Source of the DNA: an uncultured Bacteroidales bacterium
Lineage (GTDB): Bacteria > Bacteroidota > Bacteroidia > Bacteroidales > UBA932
NCBI GenBank assembly: GCA_900316245.1
Contig: ONCE01000019.1
Coordinates: 1 to 64,000 of the forward strand
Direction of reading: 5' to 3'
Length of the DNA stretch: 64,000 nucleotides
A program made the position numbers and the translations under genes. Shown in pieces: positions 28,001-36,984 of the stretch (the stretch's first letter is position 1; every line of letters starts with the position of its first letter). A model generated the notes under the pieces. The model was not told where the DNA came from, searched no databases, and worked only from the letters and a program-made list of their open reading frames with translations.

Positions 28001-30152
28001 ATTTTTTGCCCTGGGCACTGCCCTGCTGGCCCTCGCAGCCTGCAAGAACCAAGATCTCAAACCGCAGGAAGGTTACATCGGCCCTTCTCAAATGACCATC
28101 GAAGACGGGAAAATGACCCCTGAGGTGCTTCTGTCGCTGGGCCGTTTGTCGGACCCTCAGCTTTCTCCCGACAAGAAAACCATCCTCTATGGCGTCAGCT
28201 ACACGGACATTGCCCAGAACCGCAGCGTCCGCAACCTTTTCACCATCCCGGTGGAAGGCGGTGAATGCACCCAGCTCACCATGGACGGGAAGAGCATTTC
28301 ATCGGCCCGCTGGAGCCCGGACGGCAAATCCATCTTCTTCCTCCAGGGCGGCAAGCTCTTCGAGGCCCCTTACAAAGACGGAAAACTGGGCGCCAGGGTA
28401 CTCAGGGCCGATATCCCCGGCGGCATCGACGATTATCTGCTGTCGCCGGATGCTTCGCAGATGATTTATGTGGCCTATGTGCACAGCGCTGTGGAAGTGC
28501 CTTCCGATACGGACCCCATGCTCGATAAGGCCGAAGCTTACGCCACCGAAGACCTGATGTACCGCCATTGGGACCACTGGGTGACGGAAATCCCCCACAG
28601 CTACGTGGCAACGCTGGACAACGGCGTAGCCAAGGAAGGGATGGACATCCTGGGAGGCGAGGACATCAAGTTCCAGCTGCCCAACGGTCCTTTCCCGGAT
28701 GTGGCCGACCTCTGCTGGAGCCCGGACGGCCGCTACATTGCCTACGCCTGCAAGAAACTGGAAGGCAAGCAGTACGCCTTCTCCACCAATACCTGCATCT
28801 ACATCTACTGCCCCCTCACCGGTGAGACCACGGCCGTGACCACCGAGGGCGGTTACGACACGCACCCCGTATGGAGCCCGGACGGCAAGCACCTGGCCTG
28901 GCTCTCGATGGAGCGCGACGGCTACGAGGCCGACAAAGTGCGCCTGATGATGGGCCACGTGATGTATGAAGAGGAAGGCGAAGGCCAGACCGCCAATCCC
29001 ACCGTGGTGGGCATCCGCGACCTCACCGCCGATTTCAAGTACAATGTGGAAGCCCCGGTCTGGGCCGAAGACAGCAACTCGCTGTATTTCAGCGCTCTGG
29101 CCGAAGGCATCCAGGGCATCTTCAACATCATCCCCGGCAACGATATCTTCCGTCTCACGGCCGACACGCTCTGGTTTGACTTTGGAACCCCGTTTGGCGT
29201 GCTGCAGGACGGAACGCTCCTGACCACCTATATGTCCCTGGACTTCCCCACGGAACTGGTGGCCGTGACGGACAATACCGTCAAGCAGATCACTTACGAG
29301 AACGAGCACCTGCTGGGCCAGCTGGACAAGCACGAGACCGAGGCCCGTATGGTCAAGACCGTAGACGGCCAGGATATGCTCACCTGGGTGCTGTATCCTC
29401 CCAAGTTTGATGCCTCCAAGACCTATCCCGCCATTGAAATCTGCCTGGGCGGCCCTCAGGGCACGCTTTCGCAGGGCTGGAGCTATCGCTGGAATTATAT
29501 GCTGATGGCCCACCAGGGCTATGTGGTGGTGCTGCCCAACCGCCGCGGCACCACTGCCTTCGGCCAGGAATGGTGCGAGGAGATTTCCGGCGACTACATC
29601 GGCCTCAATATGCAGGACTACCTGGCTGCCGCCAAGATGATCAAGGCCGAACCTTACGTCTCCGGTGTAGCGGCCTGCGGCGCCTCCTACGGCGGCTACA
29701 GCGTCTACTACCTGGCCGGTATCCACAAGGATATGTACGACTGCTTCATTGCCCACGCCGGCATCTTCAACGAGGAGCATATGTATCTGACCACTGAGGA
29801 AATGTGGTTCCCCAACTGGGATAACGGCGGTCTGGGCGAAGGTCCTGTCTTCGGCGGCATCCGCCAGGGCGGTTCCCCCTGGAGCAACCTGCCCAAGGCC
29901 AAGCGCCACTACGACAACTCGCCGCACAAGCTGGTCCAGAACTGGCATACGCCCATCCTCTGCATCCACGGCGGTTCCGATTTCCGTGTCCCTTACGATG
30001 AAGGTATGGCCGCTTTCAACGCCGCCCAGATGATGGGTGTGCCCTCCAAGCTCATTGTCTTCCCCAACGAGAACCACTGGATCCTCAAGCCGCAGAATGC
30101 CCTCTACTGGCATCGCAGCTATTTCGGATGGTTGGATAGGTGGATGAAATAG
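27990..30152 (+). CDS. S9 family peptidase (prolyl oligopeptidase-like) lipoprotein
   Basis: 720 residues with a lipobox (LLALAACKN, Cys18), so likely anchored outside the inner membrane. An N-terminal beta-propeller with repeated WSPDGK motifs (GARWSPDGKSIF-like, VWSPDGKHLAW) precedes an alpha/beta-hydrolase domain. Catalytic triad: Ser566 in GASYGGYS, Asp664 in GGSDFRVP and His696 in ENHWI. Expected to cleave small peptides at Pro/Ala or similar residues. It overlaps the WYL gene by 11 bp, so the pair is probably co-transcribed. Confidence 0.9.
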   Translation: MNRKFFALGTALLALAACKNQDLKPQEGYIGPSQMTIEDGKMTPEVLLSLGRLSDPQLSPDKKTILYGVSYTDIAQNRSVRNLFTIPVEGGECTQLTMDGKSISSARWSPDGKSIFFLQGGKLFEAPYKDGKLGARVLRADIPGGIDDYLLSPDASQMIYVAYVHSAVEVPSDTDPMLDKAEAYATEDLMYRHWDHWVTEIPHSYVATLDNGVAKEGMDILGGEDIKFQLPNGPFPDVADLCWSPDGRYIAYACKKLEGKQYAFSTNTCIYIYCPLTGETTAVTTEGGYDTHPVWSPDGKHLAWLSMERDGYEADKVRLMMGHVMYEEEGEGQTANPTVVGIRDLTADFKYNVEAPVWAEDSNSLYFSALAEGIQGIFNIIPGNDIFRLTADTLWFDFGTPFGVLQDGTLLTTYMSLDFPTELVAVTDNTVKQITYENEHLLGQLDKHETEARMVKTVDGQDMLTWVLYPPKFDASKTYPAIEICLGGPQGTLSQGWSYRWNYMLMAHQGYVVVLPNRRGTTAFGQEWCEEISGDYIGLNMQDYLAAAKMIKAEPYVSGVAACGASYGGYSVYYLAGIHKDMYDCFIAHAGIFNEEHMYLTTEEMWFPNWDNGGLGEGPVFGGIRQGGSPWSNLPKAKRHYDNSPHKLVQNWHTPILCIHGGSDFRVPYDEGMAAFNAAQMMGVPSKLIVFPNENHWILKPQNALYWHRSYFGWLDRWMK

Positions 30153-30209
30153 ATTCCCGGTCAAGCCGGGAATGACGGTTCGTCATGGCCGGCTCCGACC
30201 GGCCATCTC
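30152..30209. repeat. two REP-like palindromes between convergent genes
   Basis: 30152-30176 (TTCCCGG/CCGGGAA, minus orientation) and 30182-30209 (GTCATGGCCGG...CCGGCCATCTC) fill the whole gap between the S9 peptidase and recG. Both have the GTCAT side of the family facing inward. They probably act as a bidirectional transcription stop or mRNA end. Confidence 0.75.
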
Positions 30210-32333
30210 TTATGAGATTTGGGAGTAGTCCCTGCTCTTATACTTGTCCCGCTGCAGCTCTTGAGCCAGCGGGGCATTTTTTTGATCCTGCAGCGTAGGA
30301 TCCTGGTCCAGGACGTGCTGGGCGTAGGCCCGGGCATCAGAGAGGATGAGGCCGTCCTTGGCCAGGGAGGCTATGTTCAGGCTGATGGGAAGGCCGCTCT
30401 GCTGGGTGCCCTCCAGGTCTCCGGGACCTCTTAACTTCATATCTTCTTCGGCCAGTTCGAAACCGTTCTCGGTGGCGCAGAGGAGGTCCAGGCGCTTCTG
30501 GCTTTCCTTGGAGACTTTGGTGCCTTTCATCAGGATGCAGTACGAGCGCTCCGCTCCCCGGCCCACGCGTCCGCGCAGCTGGTGGAGCTGGCTCAGGCCG
30601 AACCTTTCGGCACTCTCGATGACCATCACCGAGGCGTTGGGCACATCCACGCCCACCTCAATGACGGTGGTGGAGACCAGGATGTTGGCGCGGCCGGCCA
30701 CGAAGGCGTCCATATTGAAAGCCTTTTCCTGCGAGGACTGCTGCCCGTGGACGATGGCTACTTTGTAGTTGGGCAGCGGAAAGGCTTTCACGATTTCCTC
30801 ATAGCCCAGTTCCAGGTTCTTGTAGTCCAGTTTTTCGCTTTCGAAGATGAGCGGATACACAATGAAGGCCTGCCGGCCCTTGGCAATCTCGTCCCTTATG
30901 AAGTTGTGCATCGCGTGGCGCTTGCCTTCTCCCACGCACATAGTGGTTACGGGCTTTCTGCCCGGGGGCATCTCGTCTATTACGGACACGTCCAGGTCTC
31001 CGTAGAGGGTCATCGCCAGCGTGCGGGGGATGGGGGTGGCCGTCATCACCAGCACGTGCGGCGGGATGCTGTTGTAGCCCTTGTTCCACAGACGGGCGCG
31101 CTGCTCCACGCCAAAGCGGTGCTGTTCGTCCACTATAGCCAGGCCCAGGGCCTTGAACTGGACCGTATCTTCTATGAGGGCGTGGGTTCCGATGAGGATG
31201 CTGATGCTTCCGTCCTGCAGGCCGGCGTGAATCTCCCGCCGTTGGGCGGCCGTGGTGGTACCGGTGAGGAGGGCGCACCTGACGCCGGTGGGCCGCAGGT
31301 ACTTGGACACGTTGGCGTAATGCTGCTGCGAGAGCACTTCCGTGGGGGCCATAATGCAGGCCTGGTAGCCGTTGCCCACGGCAATGAGGGCCGAAAGGAC
31401 CGCCACCATCGTCTTGCCGGAGCCCACGTCTCCCTGGAGGAGGCGGTTCATCTGGTGGCCGCTCTTCATATCTTCGCGGATTTCCCTGATCACGCGCTTC
31501 TGGGCGCCGGTGAGTTCATAGGGAAGGGCGTTGTAGCAGTCGTTGAAGGCCTGGCCCACCTGGGTCATAGGGAAGCCCACGGCGTTGTGGCTGCGGATGT
31601 ATTTCTGCTTGAGGAGGCTCAGCTGCAGGAGGAACAGTTCCTCGAACTTCAGGCGGTACGAGGCCTTGCCCAGCGATGCTTGGTCCACGGGGAAGTGGAT
31701 CTGCCGCAGTGCAAAGGTGATGGGCACCAGGCCCTTCTCCTTTAATATATAGTCCGGCAGGGTTTCCTGCACCACTGGCAGAATCTCCTGCAGGGCGGTT
31801 CCCATCAGTTTAAGCATCACCTTGCCGGTGATGCCGGAATTGCGGAGCTTCTCCGTAGACGGATACACGCCCGTAAGCACGCCGGTAGTGCCGGAGTCCG
31901 GGGCGTCCACCTCCGGGTGCACCATATTGAGGCGGTTGTTGAACACGGAGGGCTTCCCAAAGAAGATGAACGTGGAGCCCGGCACCAGCCGGCTGTGCAT
32001 CCACTTCACGCCCTTGAAGAACACCACCTCCATCTCTCCGCTTTCATCGGCCACTATGGCCGATAGGCGGTTCACGGCATTGTACTTGAGTTTATCGGCC
32101 GGCAGTTCGGCCCCGTTCTTGGCAAACAGTTTTACTTTCTGCACCGTAGCCCGCACCTGCACCTGCGCCAGGTCCGGCTGCACGTCGGCAATGCGAATGA
32201 TGCTGCTGCGGTCAATGTACCGGAACGGATACAGGTGAACCAGATCTCCCACGGTGGAAATGCCCAGTTCCTGCTGCAGCAGTGCAGCCCGTTTGGGCCC
32301 CACTCCCGGCAGATACTGTATGGATGTCTCCAT
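30210..32333 (-). CDS. recG: ATP-dependent DNA helicase RecG
   Basis: 707 residues. Branch-migrates and regresses stalled replication forks. N-terminal wedge/OB domain (VRATVQKVKLFAKNG region), then SF2 helicase motifs: Walker A GDVGSGKT, DEQHRFGVEQR (DEQH box), VMTATPIPRTLAM (motif III), and the C-terminal HQLRGRVGRG. The start METSIQYLPGVGPKRAALLQ is the normal RecG beginning; longer upstream extensions run into the divergent gene. Convergent with the peptidase gene and divergent from the lactonase gene. Confidence 0.95.
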   Translation of the reverse strand: METSIQYLPGVGPKRAALLQQELGISTVGDLVHLYPFRYIDRSSIIRIADVQPDLAQVQVRATVQKVKLFAKNGAELPADKLKYNAVNRLSAIVADESGEMEVVFFKGVKWMHSRLVPGSTFIFFGKPSVFNNRLNMVHPEVDAPDSGTTGVLTGVYPSTEKLRNSGITGKVMLKLMGTALQEILPVVQETLPDYILKEKGLVPITFALRQIHFPVDQASLGKASYRLKFEELFLLQLSLLKQKYIRSHNAVGFPMTQVGQAFNDCYNALPYELTGAQKRVIREIREDMKSGHQMNRLLQGDVGSGKTMVAVLSALIAVGNGYQACIMAPTEVLSQQHYANVSKYLRPTGVRCALLTGTTTAAQRREIHAGLQDGSISILIGTHALIEDTVQFKALGLAIVDEQHRFGVEQRARLWNKGYNSIPPHVLVMTATPIPRTLAMTLYGDLDVSVIDEMPPGRKPVTTMCVGEGKRHAMHNFIRDEIAKGRQAFIVYPLIFESEKLDYKNLELGYEEIVKAFPLPNYKVAIVHGQQSSQEKAFNMDAFVAGRANILVSTTVIEVGVDVPNASVMVIESAERFGLSQLHQLRGRVGRGAERSYCILMKGTKVSKESQKRLDLLCATENGFELAEEDMKLRGPGDLEGTQQSGLPISLNIASLAKDGLILSDARAYAQHVLDQDPTLQDQKNAPLAQELQRDKYKSRDYSQIS

Positions 32334-32343
32334 GTTCACGGTA

Positions 32344-32351
32344 CGAATATA
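32344..32351 (-). promoter_or_regulatory. -7-like box for recG
   Basis: Minus-strand TATATTCG (one mismatch to TAnnTTTG), 10 nt before the recG ATG and offset 19 bp from the divergent box at 32363. Confidence 0.4.
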
Positions 32352-32362
32352 CGAAAAATGTG

Positions 32363-32370
32363 TATATTTG
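32363..32370 (+). promoter_or_regulatory. -7 box for the lactonase-like gene
   Basis: TATATTTG ends 5 nt before the ATG at 32376: a leaderless arrangement. Confidence 0.6.
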
Positions 32371-32375
32371 CCTAT

Positions 32376-33455
32376 ATGAAACGTTTCCTTATTGCTTTGG
32401 CTATGTTGGTTGTAGGATGCGGCCAGCACCGCGATATTCACACGCTGTTCGTCGGCAATTACGCTGACGGTATTTATGCATACGAGTTTGACCTGGAAAA
32501 GGGAGAAGTGATTCCGGCCGAAGGGGAGTACGGCTCCTTTGCGAAGGCCGCTATGCCCAACCCTTCGTATATGACCATCTTCGGGAACCACGTGTGGGCG
32601 GTGAGCGAGATGCCCGATGAGACCGCAGCCGTGTACGCCTGGCGCTTTGACGGCGGCGGGTTCACCTTCCTGAACAAGCAGCCCACCGGTCTTCCGGAGC
32701 ACGGCGAGGATCCGTGCTACGTGGCCTCCAACGGGATGGGCCTGCTGGCTGTAGCCAACTACAGCGGCGGTTCGCTGGCCGTGTACAAGCTCAAGGAAGA
32801 CGGCAGCATCGCCCCTATGGATACGCTGGTCATCAGCGGCATCGGCGGCCCGGACCTCACCCGTCAGGACAAGCCCCACGTGCACTGCGTCCGATTCCTG
32901 GCAGACGGTGAGCACCTCATTTTCTCCGAGTTCAGCTCAGACGCCATCGGCGTGATGGACATCAACGGTAACAGCGTTTCCAACTACCGGACGGCGGTGC
33001 AGCTTCCGGCAGACTTCGGCCCGCGCCATATCATAACGGCCGACGGCCGCGCCTTCGTCATCGGTGAACTGTCCGGCGACATTGCCGTGCTCAACCCCAC
33101 CGGCAACGGAAAATTCGAGATCAAGCAGATTATCAAGGCCGATCAGGTAGACGCCCGCGGCGCCGCCGACATCCATTTCTCGGCCGATGGAGAATACCTC
33201 TACGCCAGCCTCCGCCTGCAGAATGACGGCATAGCCATCTTCAAGGCCGACGGCGACAACACCCTCACGTACGCCGGCTATCAGAAAACCGGCCCTCACC
33301 CGCGTAATTTCACGGTCCTTCGCAACTGGGTCCTGGTGGCCTGCCGCGATTCCAACGAGATCGAGATCTACGCCAGGGACGAAAAAACCGGTCTCCTCAC
33401 GGACACCGGTCGTAGAATCCAGACTCCCAAACCTGTCTTTGTAGAGGTTCAGTAG
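32376..33455 (+). CDS. lactonase-family beta-propeller lipoprotein
   Basis: 359 residues. Signal peptide with lipobox (IALAMLVVGCGQH, Cys14), then a seven-bladed propeller of the 6-phosphogluconolactonase (YbhE) family: FVGNYADGIYAYEFD, YVASNGMGLLAVANYSGGS, KPHVHCVRFLADGEHL, HPRNFTVL. Cytosolic YbhE makes 6-phosphogluconate, but an exported lipoprotein cannot do that for the cell's own pathway, so another lactone or a binding role is more likely. Its stop abuts the convergent pdxA stop exactly. Confidence 0.82.
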   Translation: MKRFLIALAMLVVGCGQHRDIHTLFVGNYADGIYAYEFDLEKGEVIPAEGEYGSFAKAAMPNPSYMTIFGNHVWAVSEMPDETAAVYAWRFDGGGFTFLNKQPTGLPEHGEDPCYVASNGMGLLAVANYSGGSLAVYKLKEDGSIAPMDTLVISGIGGPDLTRQDKPHVHCVRFLADGEHLIFSEFSSDAIGVMDINGNSVSNYRTAVQLPADFGPRHIITADGRAFVIGELSGDIAVLNPTGNGKFEIKQIIKADQVDARGAADIHFSADGEYLYASLRLQNDGIAIFKADGDNTLTYAGYQKTGPHPRNFTVLRNWVLVACRDSNEIEIYARDEKTGLLTDTGRRIQTPKPVFVEVQ

Positions 33456-34490
33456 TTATTTCATACGGTTTTCCTGGAGCGTGTCGTATTGGAGACGCTT
33501 CCGGAAAATGTCAATGGCCGTGTAAATGGCGCTCATCATACTGCGAGGGTCCGCCTCGTCGCGGCCGGCCATTTCGTAGGCCGTTCCGTGGTCCGGCGAA
33601 GTGCGCACGACGGGCAGGCCGGCGGTGAAATTGACGCCGTCGGAGAAGGCCAGCGCTTTGAACGGGGCCAGTCCCTGGTCGTGGTACATAGCCAGCGTGG
33701 CGTCAAAGCGGCTGTAGTTGCCCAGCCCGAAGAAGCCGTCGGGGGAGTACGGGCCGAAGGCCTGGATCCCCTCCTTGTTGGCCTCCTGAACGGCCGGCAG
33801 GATGATGTTCTGCTCTTCGTCTCCCAGCAGGCCGCCGTCTCCGCAGTGCGGGTTGAGGCCCAGCACGGCAATCTTGGGATCCGGCACGCCGAAGTCTCTC
33901 TGGAGGGAGGCCTTCATAATGCGCAGTTTGCCCAGAATGCTCGCTTTGGAGATGCTCTTGGGAACATCCCGCAGGGGAATGTGGCCCGTGACCACGCCAA
34001 TCTTGAGCTGGTCGCTTACCATAATCATAGTAACGTCATCGGCCCCGAACTCCTTCTGGAGATACTCGGTGTGGCCGGTGTTGGAGAAGCCCTCGGAGCT
34101 CATCGCCCGCTTGTTGATGGGCGCGGTCACCAGCACGTCTATCTGGTTGTCCTTGAGGTCCTTGACGGCTACCTCCAGGGACTTGATGGCGGCTTTGGCG
34201 CTGTCCGGGGTGCTCTGGCCGGGTTCGGCGTAGATGTTGTCCGGCAGGCAGTTCACCAGGTTGATCTTGCGCTGCTTGGCGTCGGCTGCCGAGCCAATGA
34301 CGTTGATTTCCATCGGCCCTATATTATGGAGGGTCTTGCGGTAAAAGCCCATCAGCTTGGACGAACCGTAAATGACGGGCGTAAAGCTGTCCAGGATTCT
34401 TTCGTCTGCGAGGGCTTTGATTATAACTTCGTATCCAATGCCGTTGCTGTCACCCTGTGTGATGCCAACGACCAATTTAGGTAGAGCCAT
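33456..34490 (-). CDS. pdxA: 4-hydroxythreonine-4-phosphate dehydrogenase
   Basis: NAD-dependent oxidation step of the DXP-dependent pyridoxal phosphate pathway. 344 residues starting MALPKLVVGITQGDSNGIGY. Metal-binding His are in NTGHTEYLQ, NPHCGDGG and AMYHDQGLAPFK, all PdxA signatures. Downstream of rnhA by 2 bp, hence probably in one transcript. Confidence 0.93.
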   Translation of the reverse strand: MALPKLVVGITQGDSNGIGYEVIIKALADERILDSFTPVIYGSSKLMGFYRKTLHNIGPMEINVIGSAADAKQRKINLVNCLPDNIYAEPGQSTPDSAKAAIKSLEVAVKDLKDNQIDVLVTAPINKRAMSSEGFSNTGHTEYLQKEFGADDVTMIMVSDQLKIGVVTGHIPLRDVPKSISKASILGKLRIMKASLQRDFGVPDPKIAVLGLNPHCGDGGLLGDEEQNIILPAVQEANKEGIQAFGPYSPDGFFGLGNYSRFDATLAMYHDQGLAPFKALAFSDGVNFTAGLPVVRTSPDHGTAYEMAGRDEADPRSMMSAIYTAIDIFRKRLQYDTLQENRMK

Positions 34491-34492
34491 AT

Positions 34493-34969
34493 CTATATGA
34501 GTTGTGTTTCTTGTATGTATCCTGTGTCTTCCGGGAGCCCCTGGCCGTGGTAGGCGGCTACGGCCAGGCGGTCGCAGCGCTCGTTCTCGGGGTGCCCGGC
34601 GTGTCCTTTGATCCAATGGAATGCCACCCGGTGCTTGTGGTACACGGCGTCAAAACGGAGCCACAGGTCCACGTTCTTCTTGCCTTTGAACCCGGTGCGC
34701 TTCCAATTGTCCAGCCAGCCTTCGTTGAGGGCCTTGACCACATACGAGGAGTCGCTCACCACGTGCACCTCGGCGTTGTCCCATTTGATTTGTTCCAGGC
34801 CGATGATTACCGCCAGCAGCTCCATCCGGTTGTTGGTGGTAAGGGCGAAGCCGCCGCTCAGTTCCTTCTCGTGGGTGCCGCAGCGGAGCACGATCCCGTA
34901 CCCGCCCGGGCCGGGGTTTCCGCTGGCTGCACCGTCTGTGTACAGGTATATGGCAGGCTTCTTCTCCAT
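34493..34969 (-). CDS. rnhA: ribonuclease HI
   Basis: Degrades RNA in RNA:DNA hybrids. 158 residues with the catalytic DEDD set: Asp in LYTDGAASGNPG, Glu in NNRMELLAVI, Asp in VVSDSSYV, and Asp in NERCDRLA. The ATG at 34969 is chosen because the -7 box lies immediately upstream (34976-34983); a longer in-frame version would cross it. First gene of an rnhA-pdxA operon, divergent from gmhA. Confidence 0.95.
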   Translation of the reverse strand: MEKKPAIYLYTDGAASGNPGPGGYGIVLRCGTHEKELSGGFALTTNNRMELLAVIIGLEQIKWDNAEVHVVSDSSYVVKALNEGWLDNWKRTGFKGKKNVDLWLRFDAVYHKHRVAFHWIKGHAGHPENERCDRLAVAAYHGQGLPEDTGYIQETQLI

Positions 34970-34975
34970 TAGATG

Positions 34976-34983
34976 CAAAGATA
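34976..34983 (-). promoter_or_regulatory. -7 box for rnhA
   Basis: Minus-strand TATCTTTG ends 6 nt before the rnhA ATG; offset 21 bp from the divergent gmhA box. Confidence 0.6.
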
Positions 34984-34996
34984 ATGATTTTTTGCG

Positions 34997-35004
34997 TATC
35001 TTTG
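34997..35004 (+). promoter_or_regulatory. -7 box for gmhA
   Basis: TATCTTTG ends 6 nt before the ATG at 35011. Confidence 0.6.
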
Positions 35005-35010
35005 TGTGAT

Positions 35011-35610
35011 ATGACATTATTAGAAAACGTACAGGCACAGGTAAAGGCAAGCGCTTCTGTGAAAGAAGCATTGCTGGCCGATGCTGCCACTCTGGAAAAG
35101 ATTGCTGCCGTGGCGCAGCTGCTTATCGATACGTATAAAGCCGGGGGCAAGAGCCTCTGGGCCGGCAACGGCGGTTCCGCGGCCGATGCCCAGCATATGG
35201 CGGCCGAACTGGTGAACAAGTTCCGCCTGGACCGCTCCGGCCTTCCCGCTATGGCCCTCACCGTGGATACTTCCATCCTGACGGCTATTGGCAACGACTA
35301 TGGCTATCAGCGGGTCTTCGCCCGCCAGATCGAGGCCTGTGGCTGCCCCGGGGATGTCTTCGTGGGCATTTCCACTTCCGGCAGTTCCGCCAATCTGGTG
35401 GAGGCCCTGTCGGCCTGTAAAGCCAAGGGGATGAAGGCGGTGGCCCTGGTGGGCGGCCGTGCGTGCGCTATGGATGCCTATGATTATGTAATCCACGTTC
35501 CGTCGGAGGAAACCCCTCGCATCCAGGAGTGCCAGACCCTTATCGGCCATATCCTTTGCGACGCTGTAGAGCAGTCTCTGTTTGGTACAAAGAATTGTCC
35601 GGAGGTTTAA
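35011..35610 (+). CDS. gmhA: sedoheptulose-7-phosphate isomerase (SIS domain)
   Basis: 199 residues. Makes D-glycero-D-manno-heptose 7-phosphate for lipopolysaccharide core or glycan heptose. SIS-domain signatures: GNGGSAADAQHMAAELVNKF, VGISTSGSSANLVEAL, and the family ending QECQTLIGHILCD with active-site Glu/His. Start set by the promoter; an ATG nine codons upstream precedes the predicted transcript start. No heptose partner genes are adjacent. Confidence 0.88.
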   Translation: MTLLENVQAQVKASASVKEALLADAATLEKIAAVAQLLIDTYKAGGKSLWAGNGGSAADAQHMAAELVNKFRLDRSGLPAMALTVDTSILTAIGNDYGYQRVFARQIEACGCPGDVFVGISTSGSSANLVEALSACKAKGMKAVALVGGRACAMDAYDYVIHVPSEETPRIQECQTLIGHILCDAVEQSLFGTKNCPEV

Positions 35611-35626
35611 TTTTTTGTTTCTCTGT

Positions 35627-35656
35627 TAATACCTATGGTATTATCGGATTTTTTTT
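35627..35656 (+). terminator. weak terminator after gmhA
   Basis: TAATACC and GGTATTA arms (7 bp, 3-nt loop) followed after five bases by a run of Ts, just ahead of the gapA promoter. Confidence 0.4.
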
Positions 35657-35657
35657 G

Positions 35658-35665
35658 TACCTTTG
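35658..35665 (+). promoter_or_regulatory. -7 box for gapA
   Basis: TACCTTTG, 53 nt before the gapA ATG. Confidence 0.55.
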
Positions 35666-35703
35666 CGCCGCAATTGAAAAAGCGCAAGTTTAACTAACAA
35701 TAA

Positions 35704-36615
<912 letters not shown>

Positions 36616-36616
36616 T

Positions 36617-36654
36617 TTTAAAAAACCGACTCCTTACCGGAGCCGGTTTTTTTG
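36617..36654 (+). terminator. terminator of gapA
   Basis: AAAAAACCG...CGGTTTTTTT hairpin with a CTCC/GGAG inner stem directly after the gapA stop. Confidence 0.85.
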
Positions 36655-36660
36655 TGCCCT

Positions 36661-36852
36661 GGCTTTAGGAGGGAGGATAGTAGGCCGGGGGGACTCCGTT
36701 CGCTTCGCTCTCTCCGGCCCCTCCCTCCAGGATTCAGATATTATCTCCGGAAGTAAACTTCCTTCGATCATATCCACCTCCTGTGGGCCCCGCCCCCTAC
36801 CCCGGTGCGGGGGTGCACAGGCCCCCCGGCCTACTATCCTCCCTCCAAAGCC
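36661..36852. repeat. about 190-bp element with long terminal inverted repeats (MITE-like)
   Basis: A perfect 25-bp inverted repeat (36668-36692 and 36822-36846, outer end GGAGGGAGGATAG, inner end GGCCGGGGGG) extends outward to GGCTTT/AAAGCC with one extra base. The 129-bp interior has no reading frame and holds smaller GC-rich palindromes (for example CCCCGC...GCGGGG). No transposase is nearby. It could be a miniature transposable element or a very large hairpin between gapA and lpxB. Confidence 0.65.
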
Positions 36853-36884
36853 CGCCACTGCGGTAAACGTCCCAAAATCTGTGA

Positions 36885-36950
36885 CGTCTACCGCGAAAAT
36901 GACCCAAAACGCGGTAGACGGGCGTTTTTTCTGCACGTCTACCGCACTCT
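36885..36950 (+). repeat. solitary end module of the long dispersed repeat
   Basis: CGTCTACCGCG and CGCGGTAGACG form an 11-bp stem (36885-36920), followed by a T-run and CACGTCTACCGCACTCT. The same arrangement ends both long repeat copies (47814-47884 and 62762-62836), here without the rest of the element. Confidence 0.65.
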
Positions 36951-36953
36951 CAC

Positions 36954-36980
36954 GTCATGCCCGGCTTTGACCGGGCATCT
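36954..36980 (+). repeat. REP-like palindrome
   Basis: GTCATGCCCGG, short loop, CCGGGCATCT. Lies at the 3' side of lpxB (stop at 36985) and directly after the module above; may serve as the lpxB mRNA end. Confidence 0.7.
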
Positions 36981-36984
36981 TTGT

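Noticed and set aside
32376-33455. Annotation as the cytosolic pentose-phosphate enzyme 6-phosphogluconolactonase (pgl)
   Set aside because: The lipoprotein signal places it outside the cytosol, so only the fold family is supported.
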